64,000 nucleotides of DNA from Magnolia sinica. Lineage: Eukaryota; Streptophyta; Magnoliopsida; Magnoliales; Magnoliaceae. The stretch spans positions 22,930,586-22,994,585 of the forward strand of contig NC_080589.1 of NCBI RefSeq assembly GCF_029962835.1, given 5' to 3'. This document shows positions 22,672-34,365 of this stretch, piece by piece. The stretch's first letter is position 1; the number at the start of each line of letters is the position of its first letter. Below the pieces are notes generated by a model. That model saw only the letters and a list, made by a program, of their open reading frames with translations, ran no database searches and was not told where the DNA came from. Both the position numbers and the translations under genes were made by a program.

Positions 22672-24411
22672 GTATTTTCATAACTCAAATCGCTCAAACC
22701 ATGATCATTCCCATGCATTTTATAGTCATCCAAACAACTGTTCATGTTTAGCAATTTTCTTTTCCTCTTTTCATGCATTTCGCGGTCAAATCGCTCAAAC
22801 CATGATCATTCCTATGCATTTCGTGGTCATCCAAAATCATCATCATCGCTTCGAGGCATTTCGTGGTCAATTCCCTTCACTTCACACGTCATTGCATGCA
22901 TTTCGCGGTCAAATTCGCTTCAAACTATGATCATTCCTATGCATTTCACACTCATCCCAAACAATTCCGTGTTGATTCACTCGCTTCGAGGCATTTCGTG
23001 GTCAATTCCTTCACTTCCTGGTCATTTACATGCATTTCGCATCAATTCACTTCAAACCATGATCATTCCCATGCATTTCGGTCATTCCAAACAATTCCGT
23101 GTTGATTCACGTCGTTTCGAGGCATTTCCGTCAATTCCCTTCACTCCAGGTCATTTGCATGCATTTCGCAAATCGCTTCAAACCATGATCATTCCTATGC
23201 ATTTCGCGTCATCCCAAACAATTCCGTGTTGATTCACGTCGTTTCGATACATTTCCGATCAATTCCCTTCACTTCACGGTCATTTGCATGCATTTCGCGG
23301 TCAATTCGCTTCAAACCATGATCATTCCCATGCACTTCACGGTCGTCCCAAACAATTCCGTGTTGATTCACGGTCGTTTCGAGGCATTTCGCGATCAATT
23401 CCCTTCACTCCACGGTCATTTGCATGCATTTCGCGGTCAAATCGCTTCAAACCATGATCATTCCCATGCATTTCGAGGTCATCCCAAACAATTCCGTGTT
23501 GATTCACAGTCATTTCGAGGCATTTCGCGGTCAATTCGCTTCATTCCATGGTCATTTACATGCATTTCACGATCAATTCGCTTCAAACCATGATCATTCC
23601 CATGCATTTCGTGGTCATTCCAAACATTTCCGTGTTGATTCACGGTCGTTTCGAGGCATTTCGTGGTCAATTCCCTTCACTCCATGGTCAGTTGCATGCT
23701 TTTCGCGGTCAATTTGCTTCAAACCATGATCATTCTCATGCATTTCGCGGTCATTCCAAACAATTCCGTGTTAATTCACGACCGTTTCGAGGCATTTCGC
23801 GGTCAATTCCCTTCACTCCACGGTCATTTGCATGCATTTCGCGGTCAAATCGCTTCAAACCATGATCATTCCTATGCATTTCGCGGTCATCCCAAACAAT
23901 TCCGTATTGATTCACGGTCGTTTCGAGGCATTTCGCGGTCAATTCCCTTCACTTCACGGTCATTTGCATGCATTTCGCGGTCAATTCGCTTCAAACCATG
24001 ATCATTCCCATGTACTTCACGGTCGTCCCAAACAATTCCGTGTTGATTCACGGTCGTTTCGAGGCATTTCGCGGTCAATTCCCTTCACTTGACGATCATT
24101 TGCATGCATTTTACGGTCAAATCACTTCAAACCATGATCATTCCCATGCATTTCACGGTCGTCCCAAACAATTCCGTGTTGATTCACGGTCATTTCGAGG
24201 CATTTCGCGGTCAATTCCCTTCACTTCACGGTCATTTGCATGCATTTCGCGCTCAAATCGCTTCAAACCATGATCATTCCCATGCATTTCGCGGTCGTCC
24301 CAAACAATTTCGTGTTGATTCACGGTCGTTTCGAGGCATTTCGCGGTCAATTCCCTTCACTTCACGGTCATTTGCATGCATTTCGCGCTCAAATCGCATC
24401 AATTCATGATC
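22672..24411 (+). repeat. 136-bp satellite array, right half (about 13 units)
   Basis: The same satellite as the left half in the opposite orientation. Units from about 23,280 to 24,400 are regular. Those from 22,672 to 23,275 are damaged by many deletions of one to a few bases, mostly at the CGGTC sites. The array ends at the orientation flip 'catgatcagcggtcagttgcatgc' (24,405-24,430). Confidence 0.95.
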
Positions 24412-26002
24412 AGCGGTCAGTTGCATGCAACTGACCGTGAAGTGAAGGGAATTGACCGCGAAATGCCTCGAAACGACCGTGAATCAACACGGAATTGTTT
24501 GGGATGACCGTGAAGTGCATGGGAATGATCATGGTTTGAAGCGATTTGAGCGCGAAATGCATGCAAATGATCGTGAAGTGAAGGGAATTGACCGCGAAAT
24601 GCCTCGAAACGACCGTGAATCAACACGAAATAGTTCAAGATGACCGTGAAATGCATGGAATTGTCCGTGAAGTGGAGGGAATTGACGGTGAAATGCATGG
24701 AAATGACCACGAACTGATTGAAATTGACCGCAAAGTGAATGAAATGGATTTTCGACCATCGACCTGATGGAATCTTAGAAAATAACTAGGTTAGTTGGCT
24801 AAAGTATCTTCTCCTACCCCAAAATCATATAGGGTACATCAAGTAACTAATTTTGGTTTATAAGATATTCTTGTTGAATGAATAGAGAAATAAATGAAAA
24901 AAAGAGAGAATTTTTTTTTATATGCTTATATATACATATTTATATAAATATGTATTAGAGAAAATTGTAGGTAGAATAAAGTTCTCCATGTAAAAAATAA
25001 AAAATAAAAAAATAAAAAAATTTGCATAGACTTTTACAGACTACAGTTATGGCTACAGCTATAATCTGTAGCTATATCTTCGATACATATCGAATACATT
25101 TCGATTAATCGAAAATTGTAAGATTTTTTATGCAAAGTTGTTGGACAGTTTTGGACCTTTTCCGATTAATCGAAATACATTCGATATATCGAAGTATATA
25201 TCGAAAGACCTTCGATGTATAGTAGAGGACATATTGAAAAAGCATTGGCTGCGGTTATCGCTACGGTTATAATCCGTAGCCAAAGATACCAGCTCTTTTT
25301 TTTCCTTGTTGTAATCCCCACCGCCTTTGTGGGTCCTTTTATGAGGTATGTGTTATATCTAAACCGTCCATCTATTTTGCGAACTCGTACTAACGCTTGG
25401 GAAGAAAAATAAGACAGATTTAGCTATCAAGTGGACTACACTGTAAAAGGCAGTGGAAGATTGAACGTCTACCATTGAAACCCTTTTAGGGGTCTTAGAA
25501 GTTTTGGATCATTACAAAATTTGTTTTTCCTCTTCATCCAGGTCTTTGTGACATTATGAATATATTGGATGGAAAATAAATGTTATGGTGGGCCCTACAA
25601 AATTTTTAACGGTTAAAATCAATTTTCCGTTGCTCTTTGTGGTGTGGTCCAATTGTTGCTCTTTGTGGTGTGGTCCAATTGATCTTTGGATAGGATTTTT
25701 TTTTTTTTGATAATGCTCCGAAATGATCTCGAACTAAGGATGAACGTTGTGGATATAATAAGTACGTAACTGTGGGGCCCATGTAACTCTGATATCTCTT
25801 GAACCGTTCGTACAACTCGGAGTTCGAGGAGTGTCAGCGCTTGTCTTCGAGCGCCACATGTCCACTTGAAGGAACAAGCAGGGGGCATTTTCGACCTTTG
25901 GCAAGCTTTCCGTACAGCTCGGGCGTATTCTCGCAAAGGAAAATGAGGTGGGCGTAATTTCCTAAATGGGCCATAAATGGGTCGTACAGTCGCAAATTTC
26001 TC
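24412..26002 (-). repeat. Right arm of the giant palindrome
   Basis: Inverted copy of the left arm: satellite block (24,430-24,760), AT-rich segment, TCGATA motifs (25,080-25,220), 'gctacggttataatccgtagcc', MITE remnant (25,320-25,800) and the GC-rich terminal part ending 'gtcgcaaatttctc'. Scattered substitutions and a few indels separate it from the left arm, so the arms are not freshly duplicated. Confidence 0.85.
25320..25800. mobile_element. GGGCCCACC MITE remnant inside the right arm
   Basis: Mirror of the remnant at 18,590-19,040. It keeps about 55 bp lost from the left copy, including 'gtggggcccatgtaactctg' near 25,772. Confidence 0.7.
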
Positions 26003-26011
26003 AGAGAAAAT
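26003..26011 (+). repeat. 9-bp target site duplication, right (AGAGAAAAT)
   Basis: Identical to 18,391-18,399 and directly adjoins the terminal '...GTCGCAAATTTCTC'. Confidence 0.85.
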
Positions 26012-26221
26012 TGAGATGGTTCGTGCTCATGCACCTCTAAATTGTACACGTGGCATATACGTAACTCAAATTTATTGTGGGCCCCAGTTTAGACGCATCA
26101 CAAATCAGTAATTGCAGTAAAAACGGACGTCTTGAATGGTTGAGTGGACATGATGGACGGTAAAAAGATAAAAATGGTTAACAGTCACAACCAAACAAAC
26201 ATGTATACTGATCGGTGGTTA

Positions 26222-26861
26222 AGGGCCTGTTTGGCCGGGCTTATTGGATGGGATTGGAAGGGATTGGGGTGGATAGGTTTTTTGAATCCAGGTATTGAGG
26301 TATGTTTGGGTGGCGCAGGAGTGAAGAAAGATGGGATTGGGGGGTGAATTCGGACGGGATTTCATGCTGGGTTTGGGATTTCCTTTCTGGATTTCTCGTG
26401 GGACGGGGGTATTTCGCTGCTACATGCGAAATCACGCGGAGGTGGGACCGGGTTATTTCGCTGCTACATGCAAAATCACGCGGAGATGCGCACTCCTGTT
26501 CTGGCTGATGATATAAAAACCATGTGAAGCCCACTGTATATATTTATGTAAATCTACTCCGTTTATCAGGTGCAAACCCGTATTTAAACCATAAATACTA
26601 AATATGAATCTGATCAAAGATTTTTATTGGTCACACCAATGGGAACGATTCTGGTGTATCATATGAGATATGTTGCAATCCCATACCCGTCCAAACACGA
26701 CAGGGGCTGGATAGGGCAAATCCCGTCCGCCCGTCCAAACATCCCAACAGGTGACTCGCTGGATATAGCAATCCACTGACGCAGTCATTAATTTCTTGAA
26801 AAGGGTGCAATCCACCAAAATACAATCCAATCCCATGGGATTTGCCTGTCCAAACAAGCCC
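26222..26861. mobile_element. TIR DNA element (PIF/Harbinger-like ends), 640 bp
   Basis: Left AGGGCCTGTTTGGCCGGGC and right 'gcctgtccaaacaagccc' are imperfect inverted repeats. TTA occurs directly on both sides (26,219-26,221 and 26,862-26,864). The ends are kin to those of the 12.2-13.8 kb element, but the interior differs. Inside is a 44-bp direct duplication ('atttcgctgctacatgc' at 26,411 and 26,455). 'gggattgg'-rich left and 'ccaatccc'-rich right subterminal parts pair with each other. Non-coding. Confidence 0.65.
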
Positions 26862-26864
26862 TTA

Positions 26865-28440
26865 GGATCGCTCAATCTGGTTTGGGATTGGGTAGTAAAA
26901 TATAGACCGTTTTATCCAAGTTACATGCATGTCACATGTACAAATCTAAGTGCACGAGTACCAACCATCACAATCTGCGCACAATTTGCTTGCATATCAA
27001 TTATCGAACATACACGCTTGATCAAGGCCACTATCTGCTTGAATATCAATTATCAAGGTCACTATCTGCTTGAATATCAATTATCAAACATATATGCGCT
27101 TGATCATGGCCAATCTCAGATGGGTCTTGCTATGGACTGAGGACGCTCCAAAATCTCTCAGATTGGGAGATCCTAACCATCAAATCTTTAGCCTTTTCTC
27201 AGCTGAATGTGGGTCGTTGGTATTGATGTATTCTTTCTCTTAACCATGTATTTGTATTTGCAGGCCACTAATGAAGGATTAGCATTGTCTTTTCTGGAGG
27301 ATTTTCTGGGACATGGGACATTTACACGAAGGCCCACTAGACCAAACATAGGATCACCGAACTATAATCACATTAATACAGACTGATGACCAATGCACAT
27401 CCTCGGATTGGGGATCCTATAGAAAATAATAGAAACTAAGATCATATTCATCAGCTATGTGTAGTTTCCAAAAACTGTACGTGTAGATTATGTATTTAGT
27501 AACCCAAACCGTTGGTCTGAACAAGAGAATGTAGATGGGGGATGCCCTGGAAATCTTCCAGAATGGAAGATCTCAACCGTTTCCATACGTTAGTCCATAT
27601 ATAAACGGTTAAGAGAAGGAAAAAGATCAGTAGACAATCCTAAATCCTGTGTTTTTTGGGTTATGACCCATCCAAAAGTGGGATACAGGTAGACGAGCTG
27701 TACGGAAGGCATGAGAAATGCCCAGATGGTCAAGTCACACATTCTTAAACCGTTGAATGATACCGGCTTAAACAATCATTTGCACACCAATCGTGAATAT
27801 TGGAATTTGGACGGGAGACGTCTCCATGTGGGAAAATCCACATGCAGGAATGAAGGACTTCTCCTGCGTGGACCATGCACCAAAGATGGAGAAAGACCCG
27901 GTCCACCCTCCTAAAATAGCATTAATAGAAGGCCCATTCTTGCAGTGTGCAAATTCGTAATGTGAAATCTGTATTGCACGCCATGGGCTCAAAGTGTTAC
28001 CTCTTCCAATCCCCATCCACGATTTCCAGATTTGAATCAGTCACACGAATGGTAAGATTTCAACCAATACAAGGGCCCCACCATTTAAAAAAAAAAAAAA
28101 AAGACACGGTAAGAAGAAAAGTAGCTTCCAGGTATTTTGAAGTTAACAGCATTTTAAGCCTGCATGTAAGTTCCCTATTAGTCATAGTTTGAAGAAAATG
28201 TATAGTCGGTGCCTAATTACTGGTTTTTGCTAATGCAACAAAAAACAAGAAGAAAATAGCCTCCCAATCCCACTTCTCTGATAAAGATCAAAGAACTCTA
28301 TAGAGCCTAAAAATCCTGATCCCATCCGCTAATTGCAGGATCATCTATATGCTAAACTTCTGCTTCTAGATTGTGCACGTAAAAACCAATGTATGGGTAC
28401 TCCACATAGTGTACAAGATCAATGAAGCGGACCTCACAGT
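26865..28440. other. No gene recognised; interspersed repeat
   Basis: From 27,000 to 27,090 a short direct repeat ('tatctgcttgaatatcaattatc') occurs twice. About 27,120-27,420 ('cctaaccatcaaatctttagcc', 'gaatgtgggtcgttggt', 'aatgaaggattagcattg') resembles 31,130-31,330 in order and wording, so an unnamed dispersed repeat is present twice. It leads into the 3' end of the BPP pseudogene. Confidence 0.4.
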
Positions 28441-29760
28441 TCACCTGCCAAGCTCACTGCCGAGATCATAATCTTCAATTTCACTACCATCCAAACAGAG
28501 GACATTGTTATTTATGCTCTGCTCAGAACTGGCATTACTGCTTGTGGCAATTGGTGAGTCCGAAACACTAACTACCCTGCTTCTTGCAGAACCTTACCTC
28601 ACGCTGTACATAGAAGACGCCGGGATGTTTGTCATTGATGGGCGTAGAGTACCTGAAATACTTTGCTTGATATCCTGCTCAACAAGGAATCCCTGGATTA
28701 AAATGTAGAGAACCACAAAAAGTTCATACAAATTTTCTGAAGGAAAAAGAAGAAAAAAAAGTATTAGAGGGATTCTAAAAACGAAATTTGGGCAAGCAAC
28801 AAAAGTAGAGGACATACCATGTGCCTCATAGCCATATCTAAAGATTTCTTTGAAAGATTTCTTCCAAAGCCTGTGCTCTCTGGAGATGGTTGCAATTTCC
28901 CTGCATGGTTATTATTGGAAGATTGATGGTCATCTTGCTTTGGGGGGGCTAACCTCCGCATGCTTATTACCCTTTCAACCATCTTGGTTCCAATAAGAAC
29001 TGGGTTCACGCCATCGGTGTTGTTGGAGTGTGATCGGCTCACTAGTGGAATAGAGCCTCTGCTATTGTGCATGCTGCCATTCAGAGCGCTTCCTCTCAAG
29101 GGAGAGCATGACTGTCGTCTTGGTCTACCATTTGAATTGGCCTCGACAGAAGAAGATTGAGCACTGAGTGCTCCAGGTCTGCCCCTAGAAGCTGATGTTG
29201 GCTTTTCAGACATTGGTCCTTAAATTTGGGGGAGCATCAAGTGAGAAACCTGGAATCTTCGAAGGCTTCCATGGCCTTGATTTTACTGTCGGAGAAGTGC
29301 CGCATGATGGAACTGGATTTCTTGATGTTGCAGGGGCTGACTTGGTAACAGAAGAAGACTGTCCAGGTGGGACAGAACTGCTAGGTGCAGTGGATGGGGT
29401 TGGTGGCCGTCCTATGGGTGTGGCCGACCTCTATTGTGACTTGGATGCTGGCACAGAGGGTCGTGTTGTTGGTGTAGAAGACCTTGCAGAAGGTGTTGAT
29501 GATCTTGCTGAAGGGACCACAGGCTTCAATGAGGGTAAGGTGGCCCTTGACGTAGGTGTGGAAGGTCTGGAAGGCTTGGCTGTGGCAGGTAATGTGGGGC
29601 GTCCAATTGGTGTGGAAGGCCGAGATGCAGCAGAACCTAGACCTCCTGAAGATGAGGGCCGGCGCGTTCCCACGTTGGAATGGTTCAAGCCAGAGGACAA
29701 CAATTGTTGCCTAGATACCATGTTTCCCCTAGAAACAGGTTCCATCTGAGGATTCGCTAG

Positions 29761-30551
29761 CTGCACACAGAATATACAAGAGAGACAAAAAAGCATATAT
29801 CAGCATGGTGGCTATCTATTACGATCAGAGGTCCTCCCAAAAAGAAAGAAAAATCATTCATCTGAACCATCCGAAATCCAGTGTCTGAAAATAATGAAAT
29901 CATTACTTCACTAACAACAGAACTTGAGGTGTCAGCGACTGTTAGGGAGCAGTTCTGTCAAATCTAAGATAACAAAATGATCTCTTCACAATATCAGTCC
30001 TGATGCTGAACCATTACGCAATCATGTACTCGACACACTCAAAAATGACAGATGACCAATCACATTAAGTGAAACTATTCAACTTATTTCCATTTAAAAG
30101 GAGGAAAGAAAGGAAAGTAACTCAACTTTCAGATTCATGGGAAAGAAAAGTGTTGTTGGTTTTCAAAAAAAAAAAAAAAAAAGTCTAAATTCAGCTCATC
30201 AAAAGAACAGATACCCATGTAGTTGGTTTTCAAAAAAAAATTGTTAATTTAGTTCATCAAAAGAACAGATACATGGAATCTGAGATATCTGAGGGTAAGC
30301 AGAGAGAATTGTGTGTGTGTGTGTGTGTGGCAAAACTGAACATTATGTTGAAAGAAATAAGATCCACTGGCTGGATTCATGGATCACAATGGCAAGTTGT
30401 GAAGCTGTGCCGCAGGAAACTGTTTCGTGCGGACAAATGGAGCTGGTTGTGGTGGGCCCCACCATGATGTATATGTGTGCAAGCAAATGGAGCTGACTTT
30501 GGTGGGAAATCCACTACAACCATCAGTTATGTCAGGCCCTTGATTTTCACA

Positions 30552-30588
<37 letters not shown>

Positions 30589-32630
30589 CCTCCCTCCCTC
30601 TCTCTCAATTTCTTCTATTGCTTTGTTTTTGCTCCAATATCCTTTTTAGCAAAGTTGTGGTTAGTGGCTACACTTCAAAACGATTAATGGCAATAATGAA
30701 AAGTTAAAGCATGCACATAAAAACCAGATATTCACGTGGCTAGTCAAAATATTAATATGACACACCAAACCCACTTTTTTCACTAGATTTTATATATGTT
30801 AACCAAATCTAATAAAAAAAGGTTATCACACTTACTATCCTGAAAATACCCCTCAAAATTCTAGATTGCAAGGGGTGCACATCCCAGGGCCCACCAATTG
30901 GGTGGGTGGAAGGTGGGCACATGTATAAGGTAAGACAGAATACAAGACAACTGCAAGCAATGCAGGATTGATCTGCAAATTTTAAAACAGAGAACAAAAC
31001 TAAAGAAACAGAGAGACATTATCCATTACTTGGACTGATAGTTTATATAGTACGTCTGATTATTCAATTAATATGAAATTGAATGGGGCCTACCACAGCT
31101 ACGTGATCCAAAACGGTTGACATGATGGGGCTCACTATAATGGTCAATGCACCCAAACTCCCTGAGCTTTCAAGATTGTAGGTATAATAAAATATTCGGC
31201 ATTTTCTTTGTTGAATGTGAACTGTTGATGTATTTTACACCACCTAATTGGCCACCTATTGAAGGATTAGGATTCGATTCATCTGGGAAATTCATGGTGC
31301 ATGCGCCATACCTGGATCACTGAACCTCCCACTCATACAAATTGAAAGCCTGAACAATACCGTATAAACATTCAGACCGACCATTTGTATGACACCTTAC
31401 AAAAATATATAGAGATATTATGTAGCATTATAGCCTGTATGCGAGGATTGCCATCAAGCTAAAACAGTCAGACTGAGAAGCAACCAGTTCACTGAAAAGA
31501 AAAAAAAAAAAGAAAAAAACAAAAAAGAAAAAAAAAAAACACAAAAAAAGTACTGCTAGCATATAATAGGGAACATTGTAAACCAGTTTCTCATTGATAC
31601 TTTGACCAAATCAAACAAATTATCTTAACATTGTTGACAAAAGCCTCAAACATTTGTGGCGTAAAATGAGCTCTCCTTCCCTCTTATTCATTAAATAAAC
31701 TAATGAATATTGAACACCTAACCCATTGCGTTAGACATAAGAAGCTACAAATCTGACTCTACTTGAAACATGTAGAATAAATATGAGGATATCATTCATC
31801 AGAATTCAGTACTTCATATTAAATATTTCGTAACGGATGCAAAAGAAAGAATAAGAACTCAAGTAGTGCCAACACAAATTGTGCGAATATCTTTGAAACG
31901 TCCACTCATAAAACAGGGATGGTGCAATTAACTAGAATTTTCTCTCTTTTTTCTCTCTTGTTTTGTCCTCTTTTTTTCTTTTTTCTCTAAATGGTGCCTT
32001 TTACTAAGATTATAGTCAGAAAAGCATATAAAACCTTATTATAATGGTAAGGTAAGGAAACCCACAAATAACTTTGAAAGTGGATAATAGAAAGTACCTA
32101 TGCTGGCCAAAAAAAAACTCTTCCTCGCAAACATAAAAAAAGATTTGGTAATTTTCCAAATACTATTTAGTTCCATTTGTTTGAATCAGTGGCTCAACAC
32201 AAATATTGAGTTTTTCCGCAGCTAATTTTTTCACCACATGATAAGGAAATTGATGGTTAAAACTAACCTTCCTTTGTAAGTGCATACTTTTATATTACTG
32301 GAAATACAATTGTACAGCTTTGTCCTATTGCATTACCAAACCTAGAAAAAAGGACGTTCAAAAAATGCAGGCATAAATAGTGTTAATTCCATATAATATA
32401 TCAAAGTGTTAAACTCTTAAGGTTTTCAGGACAAATTAGCAGCACGAGAAACAGTTGCACTAAAACTCTAAAATTAAACAAATCCAGAAATGACCTGGAA
32501 AAATGGCTTGCATCTATGCTTTGAAGGGGATATGATGTCTAACAGATACAGGGCACTCCAATAACAGCAATAAGAATTTAGATTACAAGGACCAATACAA
32601 AGCAATGAAAGTTACACTTAGAGTGCTCAC
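29761..32630. other. Intron 3 of the BPP pseudogene: simple and dispersed repeats
   Basis: Holds poly-A at 30,166, a second copy of 'ttcaaaaaaaaa...ttagttcatcaaaagaacag' (30,165-30,215 and 30,227-30,270), (TG)n at 30,310-30,329, (CT)n/(CCCT)n at 30,554-30,606, 'ggtgggccccaccatgatgtatatgtgtg' (a MITE end) at 30,452, and a dispersed repeat at 31,070-31,450. No gene. Confidence 0.5.
30554..30606. repeat. (CT)n-(CCCT)n microsatellite
   Basis: A pure CT run grading into CCCT units. Confidence 0.95.
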
Positions 32631-34089
32631 CTAGACTTCAGTGCAGTGGGACGAGCTTTGGGAGTCCCAGTCTGGCTGACAGGGGATTTGTGTGACTCCA
32701 TTTCCAGAGAAGGGAAAAGAGGGGTACCAGGTGGTGTGAGAAGCCTGCAAAGAGAAGAAAAATCAAACATGAGCCAAAAACAAAATCTCTATATATGACC
32801 CATACAGTTAGAGAAGATATTCAGATGTATTCTTTATGAGCATAAATGTTATGGACAAAAAAAGAACAGGTAACCACAACATAAATGAACTAAATCTTTG
32901 AAAAGGAAAAAATTCTTCTGCTTTAAGAAATAAATTGAACTTTGATTGCTCAATCAACTTCATAACAGTATCCACAGGAGCAAAAGCAGAAAAAATACCA
33001 TATGATTAAGAAGTGATATTAACATATTATCAAGTATGACAAAGCAAAGTCCCATAATTGTCTAATGCCGTGATGGATTGTCATCTCGTTTTTCATTGTT
33101 GTGAATATTTCCCCCTTTTTTTTTTTTAAAGGATAATTATTAAAGAAGCACGGAAAGGCTACAAATTACATTTTCCTTGTTACCAAATTTAAAATTAAAA
33201 AAAAAAAACAAAAAAAAAAAAAACACAGTCTTTAGAAAGAAATCGCTTTTTTTTTTTTTAAAAAAAAAGAGTTAGCATGCCATAGAATCACATAGTACAC
33301 ACCACTAACATTTTTTTCTTTTTTTGAAAGGCACACCACATACACTTTTCCTCCTAACGTCCCCTGCTAATCTGCCTCCCCCTTCAGACAACCATGGATG
33401 AAAAAAATCTTCTTGATGACATATCTCACCCAGAAATGGCTCAAATTTTAGCCCAGCAATATGTTTCATAAATTTGTATGCCATGCCCAACACAATGTCA
33501 ATTACAAATTTATGTGACAGTCAATAAGTTTCAATTTCAAAGCATTTGGATCTGACTAATACATGCTCCAAGAGAGGAATTTTTGCTCCTGTTGACAACA
33601 CATATAGATACTACAACCGTAACAGTTGTATCCAACACCATCAAACTCATCGGTATCTCTGCCATAGCCAAGAGAGAACTTAGCATCTCCATGTTCATCA
33701 AGCTCCATCAGAACAACTCTGACAGGCAGAACACCCAAGATTTCAGAGCCCTCATTTTTAAACAACTTTGCAACTTGCAAGAGTATCCCACATAGCTGAT
33801 ACCTGTGACCAAAATTTCAGTGTCTTCTTGCTCTACAAAATGGATCATCACAAAAAGGAAGAGGAAGCTAGCATGTAATTCGAATTTCTCCCTTTGGAGG
33901 GGTTTCATTGATCTGCAGTATCATAACTGGCCATGATATACCACAAGTCATTAATTACATTTTTATATGAAAATACCCTTCATTTTCATCTACATGTAAT
34001 GTTCACTGTGAGAGCATCTCATGAGCTGTTTTAGGCATCAAGTTCATCTCTTTAGGGTACTGGATAAATCTTATAGCCACAAGATATGG

Positions 34090-34332
34090 AGAGATCTATG
34101 GTGTTAAAGCTTGAAGTTCATGGTATTGCCATGAACCCCATGGAGTGTATCATCATGGACCTAGCCAAGTCCACAGTGTGAACATGAACCCATGGAATAT
34201 CCCTATGTTTAATCAAATAGGTTCACAATGCGGCCCTGAGTCTGGTGGAGTATCCCCTCATTAATCGGAAAAGCCCATAGCAAGACCATTGACTCTAGGG
34301 GATAACCCCATTGTTAGTCTCATTGCCTTCAA

Positions 34333-34365
<33 letters not shown>

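Larger units (their letters stand above)
18400..26002. mobile_element. Giant fold-back Mutator-like element (7.6 kb palindrome)
   Basis: The element starts GAGAAATTTGCGACTGTACG and ends in its exact inverse. Both ends are flanked by AGAGAAAAT. GAGAAATTTGC-type termini plus a 9-bp duplication are typical of plant MULEs. Nearly the whole element is one palindrome. The outer arms (18,400-19,965 and 24,412-26,002) are inverted copies that share the same MITE remnant and the same TCGATATATCGA-rich segment. Inside are two inverted arrays of a 136-bp satellite and a central spacer whose own edges are inverted repeats. No transposase or other protein is encoded; the long frames in the arrays are a by-product of the repeat. 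It must be mobilised in trans if at all. A nested second element is possible: 'ctagtatttttggctacgg' near 19,055 and its mirror near 25,285 look like a CACTA-type inner terminus. Confidence 0.85.

Noticed and set aside
19966-24411. CRISPR-like repeat array
   Set aside because: Units are contiguous 136-bp satellite copies with no unique spacers, and the sequence is plant nuclear DNA.
19606-24759. Dozens of open frames of 60-160 codons on both strands
   Set aside because: They recur every 136 bp, follow the satellite, exist in several frames at once and have no domain. They are repeat artefacts.
28586-28602. New splice donor (GTGAG|GTAAGG) removing the exon 5 stop
   Set aside because: The stop change does create a donor-like site, but the sequence after it continues the conserved exon, and no matching acceptor downstream restores the frame.
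29195-29749. 184-codon plus-strand open frame
   Set aside because: Shadow of the Ser/Pro-rich BPP exon on the other strand.
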